Positions 53,089 through 61,710 of a stretch of DNA of 64,000 nucleotides are shown piece by piece. This DNA comes from Pseudomonadota bacterium (lineage in GTDB: Bacteria > Pseudomonadota > Gammaproteobacteria > Acidiferrobacterales > Acidiferrobacteraceae). The DNA is taken from NCBI GenBank assembly GCA_021777335.1, contig JAJYDT010000003.1, positions 28,376 through 92,375 of the forward strand, written 5' to 3'. Every line of letters begins with the position of its first letter. Position 1 is the stretch's first letter. The translations under genes and the position numbers were made by a program. The notes beneath the pieces were generated by a model. It ran no database searches. It worked only from the letters and a program-made list of their open reading frames with translations, and was not told the origin of the DNA.

Positions 53089-53484
53089 TCAGGTGCTGCC
53101 GCGTATCGTCTCATAACCTTCGGAGAGCCAGAGATCGATGCCTCCGGCGAGACTTGTGACATCCTGAAACCCCATCTGCATCAGGGTATCAGCGGCCAGC
53201 GCGCTGCGTCCGCCGGTCTGACAATAGAGCACGACCGAGCGGTTGCGTGCCTCGCAGAGCACATCGACCCGGTGCCGGTAAGCCGGATCGGCGGCGCCCT
53301 CGATTGTGCCCCGGGGGATCAGTACCGCCCCCGGCAGATGCCGCCGTTCGTATTCGGCGGCTTCGCGCACGTCGATCAGCAGGAAGTCCTCATTCCGCTC
53401 GCGTCGCTCGCGCAGTTCATCCGCCGAGATCTCGCGGATCCGCGCGCGCGCTTCAGCAACAAAATCTTTGATGCCCTTGGCCAT
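53089..53484 (-). CDS. Rhodanese-like sulfurtransferase
   Basis: The 131-residue single-domain rhodanese has active-site Cys88 in VVLYCQTGGRSALAADTL and the upstream FLLIDVREAAEYERRHLPGA, with GGIDLWLSEGYE at the end. No signal peptide is visible, so it is cytoplasmic. The loop CQTGGRS has the six-residue length of sulfur-transferring rhodaneses. Nearby TusA and sulfide oxidoreductase-like genes suggest a role in sulfur trafficking. Confidence 0.9.
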   Translation of the reverse strand: MAKGIKDFVAEARARIREISADELRERRERNEDFLLIDVREAAEYERRHLPGAVLIPRGTIEGAADPAYRHRVDVLCEARNRSVVLYCQTGGRSALAADTLMQMGFQDVTSLAGGIDLWLSEGYETIRGST

Positions 53485-53517
53485 TGCGGGTACCCCGAAA
53501 AAATTGCCGGGACTACC

Positions 53518-55569
53518 TTAGGGTGGGCTCAAGACGCGGTCAAGCGTTGCCTGATCCGCAATCGGAGGGCCGCACTCGTGACCCCGGCAGACGTAGGCCA
53601 CGGGGTGGCCTGCGGGCGGCAGGTGCGCGAGCGTTCCGGTGAGATCCCTGGCACTGTTTGGCAGCAGCAGGAATACCCGGTTCGGACGGTATCCCTGGGT
53701 CCGCGCGGCCAGGGCTCCGAGCGCTGCGTCCGGACCGCGCAGCACCACGACCTCGGGGGGGTTGATGAGTTCCTCAAGCACGTTCAGCAGCGTGCCGTAG
53801 GCTGCCGGGTAGCGTTCGGCCGCCGGGAAGAAGGTCTCGACGGTGCGTTTGCCCGACGCGAGGTAGTCCGCGCGTCCCAGCAGATGGCCAAGCCGCAGCA
53901 GTGCCCCGGCGGCCATCGCATTGCCCGCAGGCATGGCTTCGTCGGCCCCGGGTTTCGGGCGATAAAGGAGTCGTTCGTGATCCTCGGACGTGAAATAGAA
54001 GCCGCCGGAAGACTCATCCTCAAAGTGTTCAATGAGCGCATCCGCAAGTGTGATGAGAAACGAAAGGTCACCGTCGCGCCAGCGCGCGGCGAGCAGGGCA
54101 AGGCCGCCTGCCAGCAGGAACGCGTAATCGTCCAGATAGGCGTTCAGGCGTGCGTGCCCCTCTTTCGTCACGGCGAGCAGCCGCTCTCCCGTCCAAAGAT
54201 GTGTCCGTACGAAATCGAAGGCCCGCTCCGCCGACGCGACGAACGTGGGCTCCCCGAGGACCCGCCCGGCGTGCGCCATTCCCTTGATCATGAGGCCGTT
54301 CCATGAGGTCAGGATCTTTTCGTCGCGCGCTGGCCGGACGCGCTGCGCACGCGCTGCGCCAAGTGCCGCGTGCGCCGTGGCGAGCTGTGTCGTGACGACG
54401 GACGGCGCCCGGCCGAGCGCCTTGGCTACCTCGGCTTCGGTCTGCGCGATCTGCAGATGCCAGCGCCCCTCGAAGTTTGGTGGCAGATCGAGACCAAAAT
54501 GGTGTTCCGCCGCTTCGAACTCAGGCCCCGGGAGCAGGCGCCGAACCTCTTCCCGGTCGAATACGTAGAATCGCCCCTCGTGGCCCTCGCTGTCCGCATC
54601 GAGCGTTGCGTAATAGCCTCCCTCCGGCCCCTGCATCTCGCGCATTACCCAGGCGGCGGTGTCCTGGGCGACCTTCCGGTAGGTGGTCTCGCCGGTGGCA
54701 ATAGCGGCATCGGCGTATATCTCGAGCAGTGGCCCGTTGTCGTACAGCATCTTTTCGAAGTGCGGGATCTCCCAGCGTTCGTCCACCGAGTAGCGGTAAA
54801 AGCCGCCACCGATCTGGTCGAACAAACCGCCGCGCGCCATCGCCGTGAGGGTGTGACTCGCCATTGTCAGCGCAACCTGATCGGCGGGAGCGGCCGCAGC
54901 GGCGCGCAGGCAGCGATCGATGCTGGTCGGGTGCGGGAATTTCGGTGCCGTCCCGAAACCTCCGTACACCGGGTCGAACTGCTCCTCAAGCATGGTTCGG
55001 GCGCGCACTAGCGGCGCTGAGGAGAGCGTGGCTGAGGCCGTATCCCGGTCGATTCCGGCAAGTGCGTCGCGCACCGAGGCGTTCTGTTCATCAAGCGCCC
55101 CCTGATGTGCGCGGTAGTAGTCGGCAACACGCTCGAGCAGGTCCGGGAATGCGGGCAGGCCGTGGCGCGCGTCTCCTGGAAAATAGGTGCCTCCGAAGAA
55201 CGGTACATGGTCGTCCGGTGTCAGAAACATGGTGAGCGGCCAGCCGCCGGGGCGGCGCAGCAGCAGTTGATGCGCCGTCTGGTAGATCCGGTCGAGGTCC
55301 GGGCGTTCCTCGCGATCAACCTTGATGCAAACGAAATGCCGGTTCATGATGGCGGCTACCGCCTCGTTTTCAAACGACTCCTGCTCCATCACATGGCACC
55401 AGTGGCAGGCGGAATACCCGATCGAGAGCAGGATCGGCAGGTTCTCGCGCCGGGCGCGCGCAAGCGCCTCCTGGCCCCAGGGGTACAAGTCGACCGGATT
55501 ATGCGCGTGCTGGAGCAGGTAGGGGCTTGTCTCGTGTGCAAGCCGGTTCTGATGGGTCGGGGTGTCCAT
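53518..55569 (-). CDS. Thioredoxin-domain protein YyaL (DUF255/SSP411 family)
   Basis: The 683-residue protein starts with a thioredoxin-like DUF255 domain ([20 protein letters not shown], then [20 protein letters not shown] with CxxC at 55-58) followed by an alpha/alpha-toroid region like six-hairpin glycosidases ([51 protein letters not shown]). This is the conserved YyaL/SPATA20 family, present in many bacteria and animals; its biochemical role is not established. It lies 33 bp upstream of the rhodanese gene on the same strand and is divergent from tusA. Confidence 0.9.
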   Translation of the reverse strand: MDTPTHQNRLAHETSPYLLQHAHNPVDLYPWGQEALARARRENLPILLSIGYSACHWCHVMEQESFENEAVAAIMNRHFVCIKVDREERPDLDRIYQTAHQLLLRRPGGWPLTMFLTPDDHVPFFGGTYFPGDARHGLPAFPDLLERVADYYRAHQGALDEQNASVRDALAGIDRDTASATLSSAPLVRARTMLEEQFDPVYGGFGTAPKFPHPTSIDRCLRAAAAAPADQVALTMASHTLTAMARGGLFDQIGGGFYRYSVDERWEIPHFEKMLYDNGPLLEIYADAAIATGETTYRKVAQDTAAWVMREMQGPEGGYYATLDADSEGHEGRFYVFDREEVRRLLPGPEFEAAEHHFGLDLPPNFEGRWHLQIAQTEAEVAKALGRAPSVVTTQLATAHAALGAARAQRVRPARDEKILTSWNGLMIKGMAHAGRVLGEPTFVASAERAFDFVRTHLWTGERLLAVTKEGHARLNAYLDDYAFLLAGGLALLAARWRDGDLSFLITLADALIEHFEDESSGGFYFTSEDHERLLYRPKPGADEAMPAGNAMAAGALLRLGHLLGRADYLASGKRTVETFFPAAERYPAAYGTLLNVLEELINPPEVVVLRGPDAALGALAARTQGYRPNRVFLLLPNSARDLTGTLAHLPPAGHPVAYVCRGHECGPPIADQATLDRVLSPP

Positions 55570-55710
55570 GCCCGAAGTCTACCCTTTTTCGGGGTTGTAG
55601 CACCTCCCCGATGAGACCCCATGCCGCCGGGGAGATGCACGGCGCGGACGTTTTCTGGTGAGGCGTGCGCGTGCGCAGTATCATGAACATATCCCACGCC
55701 CAGGAGGGTC

Positions 55711-55956
55711 ATGACGATGGCCGACACCAGCCCCAGTACCGTGATTGATGCCCGCGGCAGCTATTGCCCCGGGCCGCTGATGGAACTCATCGCGCAGATC
55801 AAGCTGGCTCGGATCGGGGACATCCTCGAGGTATGGGCCACGGACGAAGGCTCGGCCAAGGACATTCCACAATGGGCCCGGAAGGTCGGGCATGAGTATC
55901 TCGGTACCGAAACGGTGGACCGGGAGTGGCACGTCCGAGTGCGCAAATCAAAGTAG
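55711..55956 (+). CDS. TusA-like sulfur carrier protein
   Basis: The 81-residue protein has the TusA/SirA fold: VIDARGSYCPGPLMELIAQI with the persulfide-carrying Cys in a CPxP motif, then ILEVWATDEGSAKDIPQWARKVGHEYLG. TusA-type proteins pass sulfane sulfur in tRNA thiolation or, in sulfur oxidisers, in Dsr/Hdr pathways. AGGAGG lies 3 nt before ATG 55711; a second in-frame ATG at 55717 is better spaced (9 nt). It is 45 bp before the SQR-like gene, pointing to sulfur oxidation. Confidence 0.88.
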   Translation: MTMADTSPSTVIDARGSYCPGPLMELIAQIKLARIGDILEVWATDEGSAKDIPQWARKVGHEYLGTETVDREWHVRVRKSK

Positions 55957-56001
55957 CCTGAGCGGTTTTGGCGTGTCGGGTATGGAAAAAGGAGGTGGGT
56001 T

Positions 56002-57132
56002 ATGAAGATTCTTGTCGTGGGTGGAGGCATGGGGGGGACGATTGTCGCCAACAATCTCGCGCGGCGGTTGCAGCGCGAACTGCGCGCCGGGCAGGCGCAC
56101 ATCCACATGCTGTCGGCATCCGAGCGACACATGTACCAGCCGGGACTGTTGTACGTCGCCATTGGCCGCATGCTGCCCGATGAACTCTATCGTGACCAGC
56201 GGTCGCTGCTGGATCCGGCGATCACCTTCGAGGTGGATCCGGTGGAGGAGTTCCGGTTCGACCGCAACCAGGTCCGCAGCAAGTCCGGGCGCACGCATGA
56301 GTATGACGCGATCATCATATCGACCGGCTCGCGGATCGCTCCGGAGGCTATCCCCGGCCTGGCCGAACACAGCGAGATCTTCTATACGGAGGAAGGCGCG
56401 CTCAAGCTGTTCAAGCGCCTGAGCGGATTCAGCGGGGGGCGTATCGTGGTAGCTGTCGGTGTACCACACAAATGCCCGATGGCACCGCTTGAGATCACAT
56501 TCATGCTGCACGATTACCTGAAGACCCGCGGGATTCTGGACAAGACGCAGCTCCATTACACCTATCCGATCGGCAGGGTGCACAGCCTCGAGAATGTGGC
56601 CAAGTGGGCGACGCCGGAGTTCGACCGGCTTGGCATCACGTACGAGACACTGTTCAACATGAAAGAGGCAAAGGCGGGCGTGTTGCTGAGCGAGGAGGGC
56701 AGCGAGGCCGCGTTTGATCTGCTCATCGCGATCCCGCCGCACCGGGGCATGGAGGTGATCGAGCGCAACAAGCTCGGACAGGGCGGATGGATCCCGACGA
56801 ACCGGCACACACTGCAGATGGAAGGGGCTCACCGCAATGTCTACGTGCTCGGCGATACGACGAATCTGCCGATCAGCAAGGCCGGGTCGACTGCGCACTT
56901 TGAAGCCGAGGTGGTTGCGGAGAATATCGTCGCGGAATGGAAGATTGGCGGGCCCGTCCGGCAGTATGACGGGAAGGTATTCTGTTTTATCGAGGCGTCC
57001 GACAACAGGGCGACCTACGCGATGTTCAACTACAACCAGCCGCCGCAGCCGAGAGCCCCGACACAGTCCGTCCACTGGTTCAAGACCGCCTACAATCGCC
57101 TGTACTGGGCGAGCGCGCGCGGCCTGCTCTGA
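56002..57132 (+). CDS. Sulfide:quinone oxidoreductase-like flavoprotein
   Basis: The 376-residue protein has a dinucleotide-binding start MKILVVGGGMGGTIVANNLA, a second FAD motif NVYVLGDTTNLPISKAGSTA, and the SQR-type SRIAPEAIPGL segment. Cys158 (PHKCPMAPLE) and Cys328 (GKVFCFIE) match two SQR redox cysteines; the third N-terminal redox Cys of the A. ferrooxidans enzyme is absent. No signal peptide is seen; a hydrophobic C-terminal tail may touch the membrane. It probably oxidises sulfide or another sulfur species with electrons to quinone. AAAGGAGGTGGG precedes ATG 56002. It is followed by a DUF1641 gene, a common companion. Confidence 0.85.
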   Translation: MKILVVGGGMGGTIVANNLARRLQRELRAGQAHIHMLSASERHMYQPGLLYVAIGRMLPDELYRDQRSLLDPAITFEVDPVEEFRFDRNQVRSKSGRTHEYDAIIISTGSRIAPEAIPGLAEHSEIFYTEEGALKLFKRLSGFSGGRIVVAVGVPHKCPMAPLEITFMLHDYLKTRGILDKTQLHYTYPIGRVHSLENVAKWATPEFDRLGITYETLFNMKEAKAGVLLSEEGSEAAFDLLIAIPPHRGMEVIERNKLGQGGWIPTNRHTLQMEGAHRNVYVLGDTTNLPISKAGSTAHFEAEVVAENIVAEWKIGGPVRQYDGKVFCFIEASDNRATYAMFNYNQPPQPRAPTQSVHWFKTAYNRLYWASARGLL

Positions 57133-57145
57133 AGAGGGCTGCGAA

Positions 57146-57664
57146 ATGGGCGATCAACACGATAATGACCAGTCCCTGGCGGAGGCGCACGAGCTCCTGG
57201 GCCTCTGGCGCAGCGCCAAAGACTCCCTATCAGATGATGTCGTAAATCGTCTCGGTGCGCTCGTCACCGACGGCCTGGATCTGTTCGACCGCATCAATCG
57301 CGCTGATCTCGGCCGGATGATCCCGGTGCTGAGAGCGCTGCTCGACAATGGCGACCTTGAGCGCATGGCCGGCCTTGTGCGTCTCATCGGGTCGGCACAG
57401 GACGCGCTTTCAGACGACGTCGTCGCGCGTCTCGGCACGCTCGTCTCCGAGGGGCTGATGCTCGTCGAGCGGTTGCTGCAGACGGGTGTTGGCGACGCTG
57501 TGCTTGGGGCGCTTGCAGAGGCCCGGGCGGAGCAGGCGGAGAGGCCGCACGCGCGCGGAGGGATCGGCGGGCTATGGGAGGTCCTGAAGACGCCCGAGGT
57601 TCAGGAGGCGTTGCGTTTCTTCGCGTTATTCAGCGCGCACCTGCATCGGCGCCTCGAAACCTGA
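57146..57664 (+). CDS. DUF1641 domain protein
   Basis: The 172-residue soluble protein has two similar Leu-rich helical units: LSDDVVNRLGALVTDGLDLF and LSDDVVARLGTLVSEGLMLV, a clear internal duplication, then a C-terminal VLKTPEVQEALRFFALF typical of DUF1641. Such proteins often accompany sulfide:quinone oxidoreductase-like or formate-dehydrogenase genes; their function is unknown. It starts 13 nt after the SQR-like gene. Start ATG 57146 is used; the longer frame runs inside the upstream gene. Confidence 0.85.
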   Translation: MGDQHDNDQSLAEAHELLGLWRSAKDSLSDDVVNRLGALVTDGLDLFDRINRADLGRMIPVLRALLDNGDLERMAGLVRLIGSAQDALSDDVVARLGTLVSEGLMLVERLLQTGVGDAVLGALAEARAEQAERPHARGGIGGLWEVLKTPEVQEALRFFALFSAHLHRRLET

Positions 57665-58860
57665 TGGCGCTTCCTGCACTGCGCCTGAGGCGCCACGAAG
57701 ACCGGCGCATCCGGCTCGGTCATCCTTGGGTGTTCAGCAACGAAGTCGATACCGATGCCACGCCGCTCGGAGCCTTTGAGCCCGGCCAGCCCGCGGTCGT
57801 GCAGTCCGCCACGGGTGACGTACTTGGCAGTGTTTATGTAAATCCCGCATCGCTCATCTGCGCACGCATCGTGAGTCCGCGACCGGACCAGCCGCTCGAC
57901 GCATCAGTGCTCGAGCGCCGCTTGGCCGCCGCACTCCGCTTGCGGGAGTCGCTGTTCAGTACACCCTATTACCGGCTTGCATTTGCCGAGAGCGATGCCC
58001 TTCCAGGCCTCGTGGTGGACCGCTACGGTGCGCAACTCGTTGTCCAGATCACGACCGCCGGCATGGAGCGGCTTAAGGATGATGTGGTGGCCGTGCTTGC
58101 GCGTCTGCTCGCACCCAAGGGCATTCTGTTGCGTAACGACCTGCCGCTTCGGGCGCTCGAGGGTCTGTCACAGTATGTCGCGGTAGCTCATGGCGAAGTG
58201 CCGGAGGAGACCGGGATTGTCGAAAACGGGTGTCATTTTTCAGTACCGCTCTTGACCGGCCAGAAGACCGGCTGGTTCTTTGACCAGCGTGCCAACCGGG
58301 AGCGCATGACGCGTTATGTGCGCGGATTGCGCGTGCTTGACCTTTTCAGCTACCTCGGCAGCTGGGGTGTGATGGCCGCACGCGCAGGGGCGACGGACGT
58401 GCTCTGCGTGGACACGTCCGCTTCAGCCACCGCGCAGATCGAACGACATGCCCAGAACAACGGTGTCGCGCATCAGGTCGGCATAATGACAGCCGATGTG
58501 TTCGATGCCCTGAGGAAACTGCGCGCACAGGAACAGCGGTTTGACGTGATCATCCTTGATCCCCCGGCCTTCATCCGCCGGCGAAAGGACGTCACCGAAG
58601 GTGTTGCCGCCTACCGCAGGCTCAATCAGGCAGCGCTCGCGGTACTCGCGGACGATGGCCTCGTGATCTCGTCGTCCTGCTCCTATCACCTGCATCGCGA
58701 GACCCTGCACGATATTATTGCAAAAGCCGCGCGGCGCGCGGGCCGTTTCCTTCAGATCCTTGAGGAAGGCCAACAGGCGCCGGACCATCCGGTGCACCCG
58801 GCCTTGCCCGAGAGTGCTTATCTGAAAACCGTATTTGCGCGCATGCGTCCACCGGTCTGA
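57664..58860 (+). CDS. rlmI: 23S rRNA (cytosine-C5)-methyltransferase RlmI-like
   Basis: The 398-residue SAM-dependent methyltransferase has an N-terminal PUA-like domain (LRLRRHEDRRIRLGHPWVFS), central DALPGLVVDRYG, and catalytic domain with VLDLFSYLGSWGVMAARAGA, VIILDPPAFIRR and the catalytic Cys in ISSSCSYHLHRETL. This matches RlmI (YccW), which methylates C1962 of 23S rRNA. Start ATG 57664 overlaps the DUF1641 stop by one base (TGATG), so translation is coupled. Confidence 0.9.
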   Translation: MALPALRLRRHEDRRIRLGHPWVFSNEVDTDATPLGAFEPGQPAVVQSATGDVLGSVYVNPASLICARIVSPRPDQPLDASVLERRLAAALRLRESLFSTPYYRLAFAESDALPGLVVDRYGAQLVVQITTAGMERLKDDVVAVLARLLAPKGILLRNDLPLRALEGLSQYVAVAHGEVPEETGIVENGCHFSVPLLTGQKTGWFFDQRANRERMTRYVRGLRVLDLFSYLGSWGVMAARAGATDVLCVDTSASATAQIERHAQNNGVAHQVGIMTADVFDALRKLRAQEQRFDVIILDPPAFIRRRKDVTEGVAAYRRLNQAALAVLADDGLVISSSCSYHLHRETLHDIIAKAARRAGRFLQILEEGQQAPDHPVHPALPESAYLKTVFARMRPPV

Positions 58861-58887
58861 CACGTAGCGCAGGTCTTCAAAGTTATT

Positions 58888-58893
58888 CATAAT
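58888..58893 (+). promoter_or_regulatory. Candidate -10 element directly before lgt
   Basis: CATAAT, then 7 nt (GGCGGCC), then the in-frame ATG at 58901. The same CATAAT-(N7-8)-ATG layout precedes ubiA. A leaderless lgt message from ATG 58901 is possible; the ATG at 58892 would overlap the element. Confidence 0.3.
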
Positions 58894-59707
58894 GGCGGCC
58901 ATGCTCTACGCTCCCAACATCAATCCGATCGCCCTGAAGCTTGGTCCCCTCGAGATCCATTGGTACGGCATCATGTACGTGCTCGCGTTCATCGCGATAT
59001 GGATCCTTGGATCCCGGCGCGTGCGTGAACCCAATTCCGGATGGACCGAAGAGCAGTTTGCGGATGCCATCTTTTACGGTGCGCTCGGAGTCATTCTCGG
59101 GGGGCGCATCGGGTATATCCTGTTTTACAATCTGCCGTACTACATCGCACACCCGCTCAACATGGTCAAGGTATGGCAGGGTGGCATGTCGTTTCATGGC
59201 GGTCTGATCGGCGTGGTGACGGCCCTGTGGTTCTTTGCGAGACGCTATGACAAACGTCTGCTCGGCGTGACGGATTTCATCGCACCCTGGGTACCAATCG
59301 GGCTCGGCGCCGGGCGCATTGGCAACTTCATCAATCAGGAACTCTGGGGCCGCCCGACGACGTTGCCCTGGGGCATGATCTTTCGCAATGCTGGCAATAT
59401 CCCGAGACAGCCTTCGCAACTCTACGAATTCGCGCTTGAGGGTGTGGTGCTGTTCTTTATTCTCCGCGCGTACGCGAAGAAGCCGCGGCCGGTCGGCGCC
59501 ATATCGGCCGTGTTTCTGATCGGTTACGGTGTGTTCCGGTTTCTGGTCGAATTCACGCGCGCGCCCGACCCGCAGCTCGGTTTCGTACTCGGTCCGTTCA
59601 CGATGGGGCAGGTCTTGAGCGCTCCCATGGTCGTCATCGGCATCGCGTTGCTCGCATATGTTTATAAAAAGGCGGCGCCCGCAAGCGGCCAGGATCCAAA
59701 CGGCTAG
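58892..59707 (+). CDS. lgt: Prolipoprotein diacylglyceryl transferase
   Basis: The 271-residue inner-membrane enzyme transfers diacylglyceryl from phosphatidylglycerol to the lipobox Cys of prolipoproteins. Signature GAGRIGNFINQELWGRPTTL is intact, as are HWYGIMYVLAF, GGRIGYILFYN and the HGGLIGV segment. Seven membrane helices are expected. Two ATGs are possible: 58892 or 58901 (MLYAPNINPI); no ribosome site supports either. It serves lipoproteins such as the RND mini-adaptor. Confidence 0.95.
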   Translation: MAAMLYAPNINPIALKLGPLEIHWYGIMYVLAFIAIWILGSRRVREPNSGWTEEQFADAIFYGALGVILGGRIGYILFYNLPYYIAHPLNMVKVWQGGMSFHGGLIGVVTALWFFARRYDKRLLGVTDFIAPWVPIGLGAGRIGNFINQELWGRPTTLPWGMIFRNAGNIPRQPSQLYEFALEGVVLFFILRAYAKKPRPVGAISAVFLIGYGVFRFLVEFTRAPDPQLGFVLGPFTMGQVLSAPMVVIGIALLAYVYKKAAPASGQDPNG

Positions 59708-59715
59708 AGGTCAGT

Positions 59716-59738
59716 ATATTAGCAATAATTGATATTAG
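59716..59738. promoter_or_regulatory. ATATTAG repeat with palindromic spacer upstream of the cytochrome-porin gene
   Basis: ATATTAG (59716-59722) and ATATTAG (59732-59738) flank the palindrome CAATAATTG, period 16 bp, about 80-100 bp before the gene. In a GC-rich genome this AT-rich element is a likely promoter or operator part. It does not clearly match a Fur box. Confidence 0.4.
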
Positions 59739-59817
59739 TCAGAATGGTCACCTGTCAACCGGGGTAACAATTAAGACCTGTGGTGAAAAAACAGGCTCGC
59801 GTGGGGAGGGAGGGGTG

Positions 59818-61152
59818 ATGCGATCGTATCGAGTTCTGGCGGTAACGTGCGGGGTTTTGTTCGGCCTGTGGTCGCTTCAGGCGCAGGCTGTTCCCAGTTT
59901 TGCGCGGCAGACTGGCATGCCCTGCGAGGTATGTCACACGGTATTCCCCGAACTGACGCCCTTCGGGCGCCTGTTCAAACTCAATGGGTATACCCTGACG
60001 GGCCTGCCGCAGATCGAGGCGGGGCAGGGAAAGGCCCTCAAGATCAATGCAAGCCCGCCGCTTTCCGCCGCGATCCAGGTCGCCTTGTCCCACGAAAACA
60101 AGCGTCCGCCAGCCTATCAGAATAACAACGTCGAATTTCCGCGGCAGATGAGTCTCTTCTATGCGGGTGAGATCTCTCCGCACATGGGAGCGTTCATGCA
60201 GTGGACCTATGAGCAGAGGAGCGCCGGGTCGAGTTTCCAATGGGACAATACGGATATCCGGTACGCCAATCATTTCACCCTGTGGGGTCAGGATCAGCTC
60301 TACGGCCTGACGCTCAACAATAACCCGTCGGTCGAGGACGTATGGAACGATACGCCGGCCTGGGGCTATCCCTGGATCCACTCCGGTGAGGAGCCATACG
60401 ACCGCGTTGTCAATGGGGCCCCGGCCGCGCCGAGTCTGATGCTGGATAACCTGGGTCAAAACGTCGCCGGTCTCGGCGCCTACACGCTGCTCGACAATGA
60501 ATGGTATGCCGATGTGTCTTTCTACCGGACGGCGATCCAGGGGAACCTGATGGAGCCCGTCGGGGCCGGGGGTGGTGCCCTCGCGGGCACGCTTGACAGC
60601 ATCAACGGGGTCGCGCCTTACTGGCGTCTGGCATGGCAGCACCAGTTTGATGATTCATACCTCGAGATCGGCACCCTCGGGATGCAGACCCAGGGCCTCG
60701 ATATCCTGCATAACAGCGACACTTACACCGATATCGGTGTCGATAGCCAGTACGAGCTTCCGGTCAGGGCAGACCTCCTCGCAGTGCATGTGTTGTACCT
60801 TGAGGAACATCAGGCGTATGGCGCGACGGCAGCCAACGGGGCTATCCCCGTGAACTCGAATGATCATCTGGCCGACGCGCATATCGACGCTGTATGGCAC
60901 TTTCGTCACATGGCTGAGACAGCGATTGCCTATGACCGGTGGTCCGGCACCAACGATACGGGCCTGTACGCCTGGAGCAACAACCCGGAGGGTAGTCCCG
61001 ATACCGACTACTGGACGGCCGAGGTCGCATATCTGCCTTGGGAAAACACGAAATTCGGTGTGCAGTATCGGATGTACACAAGGTATGTGGGTTCCACAGT
61101 GAATGTCTCAAACGACAACTACACCTTTCTGTATGCTTGGCTCGTGTGGTAG
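59818..61152 (+). CDS. Monoheme c-type cytochrome fused to outer-membrane beta-barrel
   Basis: The 444-residue protein has a signal peptide (cleavage after AQA, residue 24), a single haem-c motif CEVCH (36-40) in VPSFARQTGMPCEVCHTVFP, then ELTPFGRLFKLNGYTLTG, and a long remainder of alternating hydrophobic/polar beta-strands ending in an aromatic residue (FLYAWLVW), the pattern of an outer-membrane barrel. This cytochrome-porin layout is that of Cyc2-type iron oxidases, but the haem neighbourhood differs from classical Cyc2, so it is Cyc2-like in plan only. GGAGGG stands 6 nt before ATG 59818 (a GTG at 59815 is possible). It may pass electrons across the outer membrane; substrate unknown. Confidence 0.75.
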   Translation: MRSYRVLAVTCGVLFGLWSLQAQAVPSFARQTGMPCEVCHTVFPELTPFGRLFKLNGYTLTGLPQIEAGQGKALKINASPPLSAAIQVALSHENKRPPAYQNNNVEFPRQMSLFYAGEISPHMGAFMQWTYEQRSAGSSFQWDNTDIRYANHFTLWGQDQLYGLTLNNNPSVEDVWNDTPAWGYPWIHSGEEPYDRVVNGAPAAPSLMLDNLGQNVAGLGAYTLLDNEWYADVSFYRTAIQGNLMEPVGAGGGALAGTLDSINGVAPYWRLAWQHQFDDSYLEIGTLGMQTQGLDILHNSDTYTDIGVDSQYELPVRADLLAVHVLYLEEHQAYGATAANGAIPVNSNDHLADAHIDAVWHFRHMAETAIAYDRWSGTNDTGLYAWSNNPEGSPDTDYWTAEVAYLPWENTKFGVQYRMYTRYVGSTVNVSNDNYTFLYAWLVW

Positions 61153-61206
61153 GCTTTAAACGGGACTCGCGAGGATCCAGGCGGGTGGCAAAAAGGGGGA
61201 TCGCCT

Positions 61207-61650
61207 ATGTGGACGAAAACGAAGTTCGTGGTGTCGCTTGCTGGGTGTGTGCTTGCGCTCTCGACCCTTGCGATGGCCGCGCCCAAACCCGCGCCGATAC
61301 CGACGCAGGTCACGGTCAGGATCCGGCATGAACCTGGCTTCTACGTACGCGAACACGGTACGGCGGTGCTGACGTCAGAGAAGGGTGGTACCGAGGTCGT
61401 TGTGCATCTCATCGGAGTGCCGAGGGGCGCGCTGGAGCCGATGCACATCCACCGCGGCCACTGCGGCCATATCAACCCGATCCCGACCTGGCCGCTCACG
61501 TCGCTCACCTCGTCCGGCGTGTCCAAAACGTTTGTGAAGGCGCCGCTGACGAAGATCGCTTCCGGCAAGTATGCGATCAATGTCCACAAGAGCATACCCG
61601 AAATGGCCGTCTACGTTGCCTGCGGCAATATTAAAAATATCGACAAGTAG
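61207..61650 (+). CDS. Small periplasmic CHRD/SOD-like protein
   Basis: The 147-residue exported protein has a signal peptide (cleavage near AMA-APKP) and a beta-rich domain with PMHIHRGHCGHINPIP and MAVYVACGNIK. The His cluster and the two Cys (RGHCG and VACGN) recall Cu/Zn-superoxide-dismutase-like and CHRD folds, where similar cysteines form a disulfide, but the full SOD metal-ligand set is not evident. It lies 54 bp after the cytochrome-porin gene on the same strand and may be its partner. Function is unknown. Confidence 0.72.
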   Translation: MWTKTKFVVSLAGCVLALSTLAMAAPKPAPIPTQVTVRIRHEPGFYVREHGTAVLTSEKGGTEVVVHLIGVPRGALEPMHIHRGHCGHINPIPTWPLTSLTSSGVSKTFVKAPLTKIASGKYAINVHKSIPEMAVYVACGNIKNIDK

Positions 61651-61653
61651 GGG

Positions 61654-61692
61654 CCGGATAAGCGCGCGGATGACGGCCGCGCGTGTTTCCGG
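61654..61692. terminator. Bidirectional hairpin between convergent genes
   Basis: CCGGA (61654-61658)/TCCGG (61688-61692) enclose GCGCGCGG (61662-61669)/CCGCGCGT (61677-61684). It lies between the plus-strand SOD-like gene and the minus-strand dehydrogenase gene. The T-run is short (GTTT), so termination is probable, not certain. Confidence 0.45.
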
Positions 61693-61710
61693 ATCCCGGA
61701 TTACCAGTCT

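Noticed and set aside
53086..54306. 406-codon plus-strand frame opposite rhodanese and YyaL-like genes
   Set aside because: Crosses two real minus-strand genes; composition typical of antisense.
55948..57075. 375-codon minus-strand frame opposite the SQR-like gene
   Set aside because: Antisense shadow; the plus strand has FAD motifs and a strong ribosome site.
59716..59738. Fur box upstream of the cytochrome-porin gene
   Set aside because: The element is AT-rich and repeated but does not fit three GATAAT-like hexamers; kept only as an unassigned operator candidate.
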